From the NCBI RefSeq assembly GCF_006716425.1, contig NZ_VFOZ01000001.1:3348001-3412000 (forward strand): a stretch of 64,000 nucleotides of DNA, in the 5' to 3' direction. Made by a program: the position numbers and the translations under genes. The notes beneath the pieces were generated by a model. It was given only the letters and a program-made list of their open reading frames with translations, was not told where the DNA came from and searched no databases. This DNA is from Actinoallomurus bryophytorum (GTDB taxonomy: Bacteria; Actinomycetota; Actinomycetes; Streptosporangiales; Streptosporangiaceae). This document shows positions 40,672 to 49,655 of the stretch, in pieces; within the stretch, counting starts at the first letter, position 1, and every line of letters starts with the position of its first letter.

Positions 40672-41249
40672 TGCTCCCCGGCCAGGGCCGGCGCGTCCTC
40701 GTCATCGACAACCAGGACAGCTTCGTCCACACGATCGTGGCCTACCTGCGCGAGCTGGGAGCCGACTGCGCCGTACGCGACCGGTCCGACACGGCGTTCG
40801 CCGATGTCGACGCCTACGACGGCGTCCTGCTCAGCCCCGGCCCCGGACGCCCCGAGGACACCGGGGTCTGCCTCGCCATCGCGGCGGCCGCCCAGAGACC
40901 CGTGCTCGGCGTCTGCCTCGGCCACCAGGTCATCGCGACGGTCTTCGGGGGTACGGTCGGCCACGCACCCGAGATCGTGCACGGCTACACCAGCGAGATC
41001 CACCATGACGGGGCAGGGGTGTTCCAGGGGCTTCCCGAGCCGCTGACCGCCACCCGGTACCACTCGCTCGCGCTGGACCCGGCGACCGTGCCGCCCGATC
41101 TCGTCGTCACGGCACGCACGGACGACGGCGTGATCATGGGCGTACGGCACCGTACCCGGCCCGTCGAGGGCGTCCAGTTCCACCCCGAGTCGGTGCTCAG
41201 CGCGGCCGGGCACGATCTTTTCGCGAATTGGCTCGCGCACGCTCTGTGA
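40671..41249 (+). CDS. pabA: Glutamine amidotransferase, PabA/TrpG type
   Basis: 192 residues of class I amidotransferase. Opening strand RRVLVIDNQDSFVHTIVAYL (7-26), oxyanion region LSPGPGRPEDTG (54-65), nucleophile Cys82 in GVCLGHQ, and His171/Glu173 in FHPES. It releases ammonia from glutamine for an aminodeoxychorismate or anthranilate synthase partner. This origin-proximal copy is normally annotated as PabA-like and no synthase subunit is next to it, so anthranilate use is not excluded. ATG 40671 overlaps the preceding stop. A strong terminator follows. Confidence 0.9.
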   Translation: MLPGQGRRVLVIDNQDSFVHTIVAYLRELGADCAVRDRSDTAFADVDAYDGVLLSPGPGRPEDTGVCLAIAAAAQRPVLGVCLGHQVIATVFGGTVGHAPEIVHGYTSEIHHDGAGVFQGLPEPLTATRYHSLALDPATVPPDLVVTARTDDGVIMGVRHRTRPVEGVQFHPESVLSAAGHDLFANWLAHAL

Positions 41250-41432
41250 GGTTCGCAGGCAGCGGATCCGCCGCGAAAAGATCGGCAAAAGAATGCGGCC
41301 GGCAGGCGTAACGCCGATGAAGCTGAATCTGATTCACCTAACGAGGGCTTCCGCCGTTGCCCCCGAGCGGCGGAGGCCCTCCCTCATGCCCGGGCCCGGA
41401 TGGCTTCGCCCCGGAGCCCCTCCTGACATGAC

Positions 41433-41465
41433 AAGGCCCCGTACGCCTGAGGCGTACGGGGCCTT
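41433..41465. terminator. Bidirectional 15-bp hairpin terminator
   Basis: AAGGCCCCGTACGCC (41433-41447) and GGCGTACGGGGCCTT (41451-41465) with loop TGA. It lies between the convergent pabA-type and pknB genes; T/A runs at both edges allow it to work on both strands. Nothing else is seen in 41250-41490. Confidence 0.93.
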
Positions 41466-41490
41466 TCGTCATGAGCCTGGCTGGGCGGCC

Positions 41491-43308
41491 CTAGTCACCG
41501 CCACCGCCACCGCCACCGCCTCCGCCGCCCCCGCCGCCCGGGAACGTGGGTCCGCCCGTTGGGAACGTCGGACCGCCCGGAGGCTGCTGCTGTGACCTGG
41601 AGACGGTCAGCGTGACCGTGCTGCCGCGGTTGACCGAGTCGCCCTCCTGCGGGTTCTGCTCCAGAACCCGGCCGCCCTCCTGGCCCGGAGGAGTATCGAC
41701 GTAGTTGACCGCCACGTGGAAGCCGTGGCTTTGCAGGTCCGACTTCGCGTCGTTGAGCGACTTGCCGACCTCGTAGGGCACGACGGTCTTGCCGGGGCCG
41801 CCGGAGATCACGAGCGAGACCTCGCTGTCCTTGTCCACGTTGGTGCCGGCCGCGGGCGACGTGCCGATCACGCTGCCCTTGGGCACGGTGGTGGAGGCCT
41901 TCGTCTCGTTCGAACCCACCTTGAGGTGGGCGTCTTCGAGCTTGGACTTCGCCTCGTCCTCGCTCAGACCCTTGACCGAGGGGACCTTGACCCTCGCCTT
42001 GCCGAGCGACACCGTGAGAGTGACCTGGGTGGTGGCCACCTTGGCCTGGTCGATCTTGGTCTGCGGCGCCGGGTCGACGGTGAGGATCTGACCCTTGTCG
42101 ACGTTGTCGTCGTTTTTGTTCTTGTAGTGGATGTTGGCCTCGGGGAAGCCCAGCCCGACCAGCTCCTGCTTGGCCGCGGCCTTGTCACTACCGACGATGT
42201 CGGCCGGGATGATGACCTGGTTGCCGCTCTTCGGCGAACCGCCGGCGAAGAAGATCATCGCGATCGCCACGATCGCACCCACCGCGAGGAGACCAACGAC
42301 CGTCCAGATGGCGATCTTCTTGCCGTTGCCCTCGTCCCGCTCCGGCTCGGCGTAGTTGACCGGGGGCAGGTCGTAGCCCATCGTCGACGGCCGCATCGCC
42401 TGCGTGCCGGGACCGCCCTGCATGACCTGGGTGCCGGAGTTCATCGCCATCGTCGGCGCGGAGACCGGCATGCCCTGCTGGGCACGCTGGATGTCGGCCC
42501 GCATCTCCGACGCGCTCTGGTAGCGGTAGTTGGGGTCCTTCGCGAGCGCCTTCATGACGATCGCGTTGGCGTACTGCGGGATCGACGGGTCGATCTGCGA
42601 CGGCTGCGGCGCCTCTTCACGTACGTGCTGGTAGGCGATGGCCACCGGGGAGTCGCCCTGGAACGGCGGCCGGCCGGTCATCAGCTCGTACAGCACGCAG
42701 CCCGTGGAGTAGATGTCGCTGCGGGCGTCGACGCGCTCACCGCGTGCCTGCTCCGGCGAAAGATACTGGGCCGTGCCGATGACCTGGGCGGTCGCCGTCA
42801 TCGTGGCGGCGGAGTCGGCGAGCGCGCGTGCGATGCCGAAGTCCATGACCTTGACTTCGCCGCTGTTGGTCAGCATCACGTTGGCGGGCTTGATGTCCCG
42901 GTGGACGATGCCGCCGCGGTGGGAGTAGTCCAGGGCGCGAAGGATGCCGTCGACCATCTGCAGGGCACGCTCGGGAGCCAGCCGCTGCTCCTCGTGGAGG
43001 ACGTCGCGGAGGGTACGGCCCTCCGCGTACTCCATCACGATGTACGGGACCGGATTGTGGTCGAGCATGTCCTCGCCGGTGTCGTACACCGCGATGACGG
43101 ACGGGTGGTTCAACGATGCGGCGGACTGCGCCTCGCGGCGGAATCGAGCCTGGAACGTGGGGTCACGGGCAAGGTCAGACCGAAGCGTCTTGATCGCGAC
43201 CACACGATCGAGCCGAAGGTCGCGAGCTCGGTAGACCTCGGCCATGCCGCCACGCCCGATGACACCATCGAGTTCGTAGCGGCCACCGAGTAGCCGAGGC
43301 TGTGTCAT
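41491..43308 (-). CDS. pknB: PASTA-domain Ser/Thr protein kinase
   Basis: 605 residues from ATG 43308; GTG 43317 is possible. Kinase domain: ATP loop GRGGMAEVY (18-26), Lys40, HRD (136-138), DFG (156-158) and activation-loop threonines in TMTATAQVIGT. A juxtamembrane region is followed by one span (about 332-355). Three extracellular PASTA repeats follow (beginning near VIIPADIVG, VKVPSVKGL and VVPYEVGKS), where many actinobacteria have four. The tail is GGPTFPTGGPTFP and fourteen consecutive Gly before a final Asp, encoded by GCC/ACC triplet repeats. It senses muropeptide or lipid II and phosphorylates division and wall proteins. It is the last gene of the pstP-rodA-pbpA-pknA-pknB operon. 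Confidence 0.97.
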   Translation of the reverse strand: MTQPRLLGGRYELDGVIGRGGMAEVYRARDLRLDRVVAIKTLRSDLARDPTFQARFRREAQSAASLNHPSVIAVYDTGEDMLDHNPVPYIVMEYAEGRTLRDVLHEEQRLAPERALQMVDGILRALDYSHRGGIVHRDIKPANVMLTNSGEVKVMDFGIARALADSAATMTATAQVIGTAQYLSPEQARGERVDARSDIYSTGCVLYELMTGRPPFQGDSPVAIAYQHVREEAPQPSQIDPSIPQYANAIVMKALAKDPNYRYQSASEMRADIQRAQQGMPVSAPTMAMNSGTQVMQGGPGTQAMRPSTMGYDLPPVNYAEPERDEGNGKKIAIWTVVGLLAVGAIVAIAMIFFAGGSPKSGNQVIIPADIVGSDKAAAKQELVGLGFPEANIHYKNKNDDNVDKGQILTVDPAPQTKIDQAKVATTQVTLTVSLGKARVKVPSVKGLSEDEAKSKLEDAHLKVGSNETKASTTVPKGSVIGTSPAAGTNVDKDSEVSLVISGGPGKTVVPYEVGKSLNDAKSDLQSHGFHVAVNYVDTPPGQEGGRVLEQNPQEGDSVNRGSTVTLTVSRSQQQPPGGPTFPTGGPTFPGGGGGGGGGGGGGGD

Positions 43309-43330
43309 ATCTGGCACTTTCCCTAGTCGT

Positions 43331-44674
43331 CTACGCCCTGCCCTCAGAACCTAGCGCGCCTTCGGCACTGCTTGACGGCTGCGGGTCTGGAGAGGTCGGC
43401 GGCGAATGGGTCGCCGGCTTGGTAGGCGTCCGCGTTGGGGGCTTGATCGTGTGTGTCGGTTTGCTGGTCGGCGTCGCCGAGAGACTCGGCGTCGGAAAGG
43501 GGATCGGTCCTGAGGGTACTGACTCGCTGGGCTCCGGCCGATCGGTCGGCGTGCTGCTGTCGGGCTCCCGGCTGAACTGCCTGGTAGGCGCAGGACGCCC
43601 GGCAGGCTCGACTCGGTTGCCGTCGACGAGTTTAGTGTGCCCCGAACCCTTCCACAGTGTTCCGGCCGCGAAGACCGCCGTACCCACCAGGACGGCCGCG
43701 CATGCCAGCGCGACGACGAACCTGCCGGTGTTCCGGCGCCTCGCGGCCACCGTCGCCGGCCCATGGGAGCGCGTCTCGTACGCGAGCGGGTCGTGGAAAC
43801 GCGTCCCCGCCTCACCGCCGACCGGCACCGCCAGCGTCTCGGCGCCGACGTCATCGGCGTCGCCGCCGGACTGCCGGAGCATGTGGATCTGGTCGGCGAC
43901 CTTGTTCGCTCCGAGCGGGCGATCTTCGGGGTCCTTGGCCATCAGGGCGCTGACCAGCCCGCGTACGGCCGGCGGCACGTCCGTGGGCAGTGGCGGAGCG
44001 TCCTCGCGGACGTGCATCAGCGCCAGCGCGATCGGGGTGTCCGCGGCGAACGGCGGCATGCCGGCCAGGCATTCGTAGGCCACGACGCCGAGGGAGTACA
44101 GGTCGGAGGCCGGTGTGATCTTGCGGCCCGTCGCCTGCTCCGGCGAGACGTACTGCGCGGTTCCCATCACCTGGCCGGTCTGGGTCACCGTCGCTCCGCC
44201 GCCACGGGCGATGCCGAAGTCGGTGATCTTCAGGACGCCGTCGGCGGTCACCATGAGGTTGGCGGGCTTGATGTCGCGGTGGATGATCCCCGCGGAGTGC
44301 GCGACGTGCAGCGCGCGTGCCGCCTGGCCGATGATGTCAAGGGCGGTGTCCGTGCTGAGCCGGCCCTCGACGGACAGGATCCGCGACAGCGTCTCGCCCG
44401 GCACCAGCTCCATGACGAGGTAGGCCTTGTCGTCCTGCTCGCCGTAGTCATAGACCTGCGCGATGCCGCTGTGCTGCAGCGACGCGGCGAACCTCGCCTC
44501 GGCACGGAACCTCGTCCGGAAGCTCTCGTCGGAGAAGTAGACCTCCTTGAGCAGCTTGACGGCGACCGGGCGGCCGAGCAGCTCGTCGGTGGCCTTCCAG
44601 ACCTCGCCCATGCCACCGGAGGCCAGGCGCTCGTCGAGGCGGTATCGGTGGTTGAGGACGAGGGGGGTGGTCAT
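43331..44674 (-). CDS. pknA: Ser/Thr protein kinase without PASTA domains
   Basis: 447 residues. ATP loop ASGGMGEVW (18-26), Lys40, HRD (132-134), DFG (152-154) and the activation segment GGGATVTQTGQVMGT. One membrane span (319-340) is followed by an extracellular tail of about 100 residues rich in Pro, Thr and Ser (TPTSKPTHTIKPPTRTPTKP) that replaces any sensory domain. It acts with PknB on growth and division substrates such as FhaA, CrgA and Wag31. ATG 44674 lies 2 bp after the pbpA stop and pknB starts 22 bp further on, so the genes are cotranscribed. Confidence 0.96.
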   Translation of the reverse strand: MTTPLVLNHRYRLDERLASGGMGEVWKATDELLGRPVAVKLLKEVYFSDESFRTRFRAEARFAASLQHSGIAQVYDYGEQDDKAYLVMELVPGETLSRILSVEGRLSTDTALDIIGQAARALHVAHSAGIIHRDIKPANLMVTADGVLKITDFGIARGGGATVTQTGQVMGTAQYVSPEQATGRKITPASDLYSLGVVAYECLAGMPPFAADTPIALALMHVREDAPPLPTDVPPAVRGLVSALMAKDPEDRPLGANKVADQIHMLRQSGGDADDVGAETLAVPVGGEAGTRFHDPLAYETRSHGPATVAARRRNTGRFVVALACAAVLVGTAVFAAGTLWKGSGHTKLVDGNRVEPAGRPAPTRQFSREPDSSTPTDRPEPSESVPSGPIPFPTPSLSATPTSKPTHTIKPPTRTPTKPATHSPPTSPDPQPSSSAEGALGSEGRA

Positions 44675-44676
44675 GT

Positions 44677-46110
44677 CTAGCGCACCGCCTGGACGATACT
44701 CAGGGCGATCGGCGCGGAGTTTTCCGCACCGGTGCTGGAGGTGCCCCCCTCGGTGACGACCGCGAAGGCGACCTTCGGGTTGTGCTGGGGAGCGAAGCCG
44801 ACGAACCAGTCCTCGTTGATGTTGCGGCCGGTCTCGGCGGTGCCGGTCTTGCCGGCGATGTCCTGCCCGCCGAGCACGGAGGTGGCGGTGCCGTTCGCCA
44901 CGACGGCCCGCATCATCTCCTGGATCTGGCTCGCGGTGTCCGCGCTGATCGGGTGACCGAGCACCTGCGACTGCGCGGTGGACAGCTCGGACTGGTCCGG
45001 GGCGGTGACCCGCTTGACGAGGTAGGGCTTCATCTCGGTCCCGTTGTTGGCCACGGACTGCGCCACCATCGCCATCTGCAGCGGCGTGGCGGTCACGTCG
45101 CCCTGCCCGATGCCGGAGCGGGCCAGGTCGTCGCCCTCCTGCTGCTTGACCGGGAAGTTGGCGCTCGCGCTGTCCATGCCCGGCTCGACCTGGAACGGCT
45201 TGTTCCAGCCGAACTTCTCGGCCTGGGCGCGGAGCTTGGACTGGCCGAGCGTGCCGGCCAGCCGGCCGAACGTGGAGTTGCAGGACGCCGCGAAGGAGTT
45301 GATCAACGGGATCTGGCCGTTGCACTTGGCCTCGTCGCCGTCGGCGTTGGGAAGAGTGTGGCCGGAGGGGAGCACGAGCTCGCTGGCGTCGAAGGGCGTG
45401 TCCTTGTTCATCCCGCCGGACTCGAACGCCGTCGCCGTGTCGACGATCTTGAAAGAGGAGCCGGGGGCGAACGTCTCGTTCATCGCCTTGTTGAGCATCG
45501 GCTTGCCCGACGCCTTCTCCAGCCGGTCGGACGCCTTGGACGCCTTGGCGCTGTCGTGCGTGGCCACCAGGTTGGTGTCGTAGGACGGGTAGGACGCCAT
45601 CGCGAGGATGGCCCCGGTCTTCACGTCGATGGCCACCGCCGCGCCACGGCCGGTGGTGTGCTGCCGGATACCGCTGTACGCGGCCTGCTGCGCCTTGGGG
45701 TCGATCGTGGTCTGCACGGTCGCGCCCGCGGGCTTCTTGCCGATCAGCATGTCGAACCAGTTGCGTACGGTCAGCCGCTTGTCGGTGCCGTCGAGCAGGC
45801 CGTTCTCGGCGCCCTCGATACCGGTGCGGTTGAACACGCTCACGAAACCGGTGACCGGGGAGTACAGCTCGCCCTGCGTGTAGACGCGCTGGTAGGTCTT
45901 CTTGTCGATCTTCTTCGACCCGGCGAGCTGGACGCCGCCCGCCATGATCGGACCGCGGTTGTGCTGGAACTGCTCGGAGAACTGCCGGGCGTTGAGCGGG
46001 TCGCTCTTGAGCTTGTCCGCCTGCGAGCCCTGGATGTAGTTCACGTTGATCAAGAGGACGGCGAACAGCGTCATCGCTGCGATCGCCACCCGGCGAAGAG
46101 GCTTGTTCAC
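44677..46110 (-). CDS. pbpA: Class B penicillin-binding protein (transpeptidase)
   Basis: 477 residues. It has an N-terminal anchor (VAIAAMTLFAVLLINVNYI) and a non-penicillin-binding module containing NRGPI and SPVTGFVSVF. The transpeptidase domain has catalytic SSFK (Ser218, Lys221), SCN (276-278) and KTG (421-423, in AGKTGTAETG). It crosslinks peptidoglycan as partner of the RodA/FtsW-type glycosyltransferase encoded just upstream. GTG 46110 overlaps the rodA stop by four bases. Typical length for actinobacterial PbpA is about 490. Confidence 0.96.
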   Translation of the reverse strand: MNKPLRRVAIAAMTLFAVLLINVNYIQGSQADKLKSDPLNARQFSEQFQHNRGPIMAGGVQLAGSKKIDKKTYQRVYTQGELYSPVTGFVSVFNRTGIEGAENGLLDGTDKRLTVRNWFDMLIGKKPAGATVQTTIDPKAQQAAYSGIRQHTTGRGAAVAIDVKTGAILAMASYPSYDTNLVATHDSAKASKASDRLEKASGKPMLNKAMNETFAPGSSFKIVDTATAFESGGMNKDTPFDASELVLPSGHTLPNADGDEAKCNGQIPLINSFAASCNSTFGRLAGTLGQSKLRAQAEKFGWNKPFQVEPGMDSASANFPVKQQEGDDLARSGIGQGDVTATPLQMAMVAQSVANNGTEMKPYLVKRVTAPDQSELSTAQSQVLGHPISADTASQIQEMMRAVVANGTATSVLGGQDIAGKTGTAETGRNINEDWFVGFAPQHNPKVAFAVVTEGGTSSTGAENSAPIALSIVQAVR

Positions 46111-47606
46111 GCGGTGCTCACCACCTGGGTCATTCCCTCGTCCTGGATGGGCTGCGGTGCCGGGCGCCGCGCCGTGTCACTGATGCGGATGAGAATGGCG
46201 ATGAGGATCCAGTTGGCGAGGAGTGACGAGCCGCCCTGCGCGAGGAACGGCGTGGTCAGACCGGTGAGCGGGATCAGCCGCGTGACGCCGCCGACGATCA
46301 CGAAGACCTGCAGCGCGAACACGAACGACACACCGCCGGCGAACAGCTTGGCGAAGTTGTCCTTGGTGGCGACCGCGGCCTTCATGCCCCGCTGAACGAT
46401 CAGCGCGTACGCCAGCAGGATCACCATGACGCCGGTGAGCCCGAGCTCCTCACCGAAAGAGGTGAAGATGAAGTCGCTGTAGGACAGCGGGGTGCGCCAC
46501 GGCTCGCCCTGGCCGAGCCCGGTGCCGAGAACCCCGCCCTGGCCCATCGAGAACAGGCCGCGCATCAGCTGCCCGCTGTCGGCGATGTACTGGCCGCCCT
46601 TGTGCAGGCAGTCCGAGAGCGGGGTCTCGTTGACGATCTCTCCGTTGATCCGGCAGCCGCCGTCGAAGTACGGCTTGGGGTCCAGCCACGTCGCGATGCG
46701 CTGCTTGACGTGCGGGATCAACGGCGCCAGCAGGCTGACACCGGCCAGGAGGATGGCGCCGATCGCCACCCACTCGAAGCGTTCGGTCGCGATGTAGAGC
46801 ATGCTCACGAACAACCCGAAGAACAGGATCGCGGTACCGAAGTCGTTCTCCAGGGCGAGCACGCCGAGGCAGATCACCCAGATGACCAGGATCGGGCCGA
46901 GGTCGCGGGCGCGCGGCAGCTTGAGCGGCCCGAGCGTCTTGCCGACGGTCGACATCGCCTGGCGCTTGTTGACGAGGTAGCCGGCGAAGAACGCGACCAG
47001 CGCGAGCTTGGAGAACTCCCCGGGCTGGATCGAGATCGAGCCGACCCGGATCCAGATCTTGGCGCCCAGCGCGCCGCTGATCGAGGAGGGCAGGAAGCCC
47101 GGCAGCGCGAGGAAGAATAGGCCGATCGCGCCGATCGTGTAGATGTAGCGCTGCACGATCTTGATGTCGCGCAGCACGAGCAGCGTGACGGCGAAGAAGA
47201 TCATGCCGAGCGCGGTCCACTCGAGCTGGGCGTTGGTCGAGGGCCCGATGAAGGAGACGTCCTTGCCCGCCTTGATGGCGGCCTTCATGTCCGCGCTGGT
47301 GTTGAGGTCCAGCCGGTAGATCATCGCCAGGCCGAGGCCGTTGAGGAAGACCGCCAAGGGCAGCAGCAATGGGTCGGCGTACGGGGCGAAGCGCGCCACC
47401 ACGAAGTAGGCGCCGGCCGCGAGGATGCCCAGTCCGAGTCCGTAGCCGTACATTCCCGCGGGCAGGGACCCGTCACGCGCCAGTCCGACCTGCGCGAACC
47501 CCGCCACTGTGACGACCATCGCGAAGATGAGCATCGCGAGCTGGGCGCTGCGCCGTGGGCGCGTCGCGACGGGTATGCCGGCTTCGTTGGTCGTTATGGA
47601 GCTCAT
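46107..47606 (-). CDS. rodA: SEDS family peptidoglycan glycosyltransferase, RodA/FtsW type
   Basis: 499 residues with ten or more membrane helices. It has the SEDS landmarks SSISGALGAKIWIRVGSISIQPGEFSKLALVAFFAGYLV, ALENDFGTAILFFGLFVSMLYIAT and, near the end, GLTTPFLAQGGSSLLANWILIAILIRISD. SEDS proteins polymerise glycan strands from lipid II together with a class B PBP. The conserved loop containing HYIADSGQLMRGLFSMGQGG is present in the form QYIADSGQLMRGLFSMGQGG. ATG 47606 shares one base with the pstP stop. Together with pbpA it forms the wall-synthesis pair of this operon. Confidence 0.96.
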   Translation of the reverse strand: MSSITTNEAGIPVATRPRRSAQLAMLIFAMVVTVAGFAQVGLARDGSLPAGMYGYGLGLGILAAGAYFVVARFAPYADPLLLPLAVFLNGLGLAMIYRLDLNTSADMKAAIKAGKDVSFIGPSTNAQLEWTALGMIFFAVTLLVLRDIKIVQRYIYTIGAIGLFFLALPGFLPSSISGALGAKIWIRVGSISIQPGEFSKLALVAFFAGYLVNKRQAMSTVGKTLGPLKLPRARDLGPILVIWVICLGVLALENDFGTAILFFGLFVSMLYIATERFEWVAIGAILLAGVSLLAPLIPHVKQRIATWLDPKPYFDGGCRINGEIVNETPLSDCLHKGGQYIADSGQLMRGLFSMGQGGVLGTGLGQGEPWRTPLSYSDFIFTSFGEELGLTGVMVILLAYALIVQRGMKAAVATKDNFAKLFAGGVSFVFALQVFVIVGGVTRLIPLTGLTTPFLAQGGSSLLANWILIAILIRISDTARRPAPQPIQDEGMTQVVSTA

Positions 47607-49165
47607 CAGTGGTTACCAGGTGCGGGCGGGCATCCCTGCAGGGAGGTGGGGTGGCTCTTGCACTTGGCCGCCTCTTCGCGCAGCTGGTCCACCTTGTCCT
47701 GTGCGTGCGGGAGGTCGGCGACCGTGATGCCCTTGCGGACGGCCTTCTTGGATTCGGTGGTGAGGGTGTTCGTGCGGACCTCGGGCTGAGAAGGCTGGAT
47801 CACCTTGTTGGTGCATCCCTCCTGCTGCTGGTCGCGGCCCTTCCAGACCGCGACGACGCCCTTGCCGTCGTCGGCGACGGAGGTCCGGCAGATCATGCCG
47901 CGCAGGTTGGTGATCGTACGGCGGGCGTTGCCCAGGCTGCTCAGGTTGTCGATGGTCTTCCTGACCGAGGACTGCGCACTCGGCGTGAGGTCCTCGACCT
48001 TGAGGTCCGAACGCTCCTTCAGGTGCGAGAGCTTCTGCCCCAGCACCTTGTCGTTCATCCCCTGGAAGATCACCACTTGGCCGTTGTCGGAGGCCACGTA
48101 GTACTGGCCCTGCACGCTGCTCCAGGCGACGTACGAGCCGCCCGCGACGAGTACGACCAGCACCATGGCGACCCCGACCAGCCAGGGCCAGCGGCGGCGC
48201 GGCTTGAGCGGCGTCAGCTGCAACGCGTCGTCGGCCTGCGGGGGCACCGCCTGCATGTCCGCGACGGTCACCGCCGACTGCTGCTGCGGCTCTCCGCGCA
48301 GCGCGGCGGCACGGTGTGCCGGGGACTCGCCGGCCATGGCGCCACCCGGCGCGGCGCCGGGGTGGTCGGCCTCACCGCGAGTGCGGGTGGCATTGTGCGC
48401 GGCACCGGCCACGATGGGCTTCAGCGGCGGTCCGGGCAGTGACTCCAGCTCGACGACGTCGGCGACGACACACGTGATGTTGTCCGGGCCGCCGCCGCGG
48501 TTGGCGAGGTCGATCAGCTGGCGTACGGCCTGCTCGGGTTCTACCGCGGCACTCAGCGCGTGGTGGATCGTCTCCGCGGTCACCACGGAGCACAGGCCGT
48601 CGGAGCACAGGAGGTAACGGTCGCCGAGCTGAGCCTCGCGCAGGGACACGTCGGGGTCGACCTCGCCGCGGCCGTCGAGCGCGCGCAGCAGCAGGGAGCG
48701 CTGCGGGTGCGAGGCCGCCTCGTCGAGGCTGATCCGGCCCTCGTCGACCAGCGACTGGACGAGCGTGTGATCGTGGGTGATCTGGAACAGCTCGCCGTTG
48801 CGAAGCAGGTAGGCACGGGAGTCGCCGATGTGGACGAGGGCCAGCTGCCGGCCGTTCCAGAGCATCGCGGTGAGCGTCGTGCCCATGCCCTGCAGGGACG
48901 GGTCGCCCTCCACGATGTTGTGGAGCGTCTCGTTCGCGCGGTGCACGGCCTGCTCGAGCACTCCGACGATCTCGTTGGCCGGGACGTCGACGTCGAGTGG
49001 CTTGAGGGTCTCGATCGCGGCGGCACTGGCGATCTCGCCGCCGACATGGCCCCCCATGCCGTCGGCTACAGCCAGTAGCCGCGTGCCGGCGTACGCCGAG
49101 TCCTCGTTGCCCTCGCGGAGCAGGCCGACGTCCGATCGTGCGGCGAAGCGTATTCCGATTGTCAT
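47606..49165 (-). CDS. pstP: PP2C-type Ser/Thr phosphatase
   Basis: 519 residues. The PP2C domain occupies about 1-235, with metal-binding Asp residues in GNEDSAYAG, LAVADGMGGHVGGE (Asp35), LCSDGLCSVV and GGPDNITCVVADV. A cytosolic linker rich in Ala/Gln leads to a membrane helix (WPWLVGVAMVLVVLVAGGSYVAWSS at about 328-352) and an extracellular domain of about 165 residues with two Cys near CRTS...GCTN. It removes phosphate from PknA/PknB and their substrates. ATG 49165 overlaps the fhaB stop. Confidence 0.96.
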   Translation of the reverse strand: MTIGIRFAARSDVGLLREGNEDSAYAGTRLLAVADGMGGHVGGEIASAAAIETLKPLDVDVPANEIVGVLEQAVHRANETLHNIVEGDPSLQGMGTTLTAMLWNGRQLALVHIGDSRAYLLRNGELFQITHDHTLVQSLVDEGRISLDEAASHPQRSLLLRALDGRGEVDPDVSLREAQLGDRYLLCSDGLCSVVTAETIHHALSAAVEPEQAVRQLIDLANRGGGPDNITCVVADVVELESLPGPPLKPIVAGAAHNATRTRGEADHPGAAPGGAMAGESPAHRAAALRGEPQQQSAVTVADMQAVPPQADDALQLTPLKPRRRWPWLVGVAMVLVVLVAGGSYVAWSSVQGQYYVASDNGQVVIFQGMNDKVLGQKLSHLKERSDLKVEDLTPSAQSSVRKTIDNLSSLGNARRTITNLRGMICRTSVADDGKGVVAVWKGRDQQQEGCTNKVIQPSQPEVRTNTLTTESKKAVRKGITVADLPHAQDKVDQLREEAAKCKSHPTSLQGCPPAPGNH

Positions 49166-49644
49166 TTGCGCAGCTCTATGACGGTTTTGCCGATACGAAT
49201 CTGTGCGCCAACGGAAACGGGCTCCGGCCGGCTCACCTTGTCACGCCCGAGGAAGGTGCCGTTGGTGGAACCGAGATCCTCCACGAACCACTGACCGTTC
49301 TGTGAGAAGAGCCGGGCGTGCCGTCCCGAAGAGTAGTCGTCCCCGAGTGGCAGCGTGACGTCATTGCCGCGACCCATGACGATCTCGGTACCGAACAGAT
49401 CGAGGGTCGTGCCCGCGCGAGCTCCCTGGGTGATGACGAGCTTGGTCGGCTCCGCGCGCCTCGCACGCGGAGCCGCCGGCTTGGGCTGCTTGGCGGGCTG
49501 TGCCGCCTTACGGGGGCGCAGCGCCTTCGCAGCGGCCTTGGACCCCCACAGGTCCGCGCGGATCACACCCACGGCCGCGATGACGAACAGCCACAGAACG
49601 GCTAGGAACGCCACCTTCATGAGGGTCAGAGTCAGTTGGTTCAT
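49162..49644 (-). CDS. fhaB: FHA-domain protein FhaB/FipA
   Basis: 160 residues. An N-terminal membrane helix (MKVAFLAVLWLFVIAAVGVIRA, about 9-30), a basic Ala/Lys/Pro linker, then a complete FHA domain: GRGND (91-95), SSGRHA (105-110) and GSTNGT (125-130) carry all phosphothreonine-contact residues. The Thr just before the FHA domain in LVITQGARAGTT may be the autoinhibitory phosphosite known in this family. It is an adaptor between PknA/PknB and division proteins. The stop overlaps pstP by four bases. Confidence 0.95.
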   Translation of the reverse strand: MNQLTLTLMKVAFLAVLWLFVIAAVGVIRADLWGSKAAAKALRPRKAAQPAKQPKPAAPRARRAEPTKLVITQGARAGTTLDLFGTEIVMGRGNDVTLPLGDDYSSGRHARLFSQNGQWFVEDLGSTNGTFLGRDKVSRPEPVSVGAQIRIGKTVIELRK

Positions 49645-49655
49645 CGGAGTCGGAG

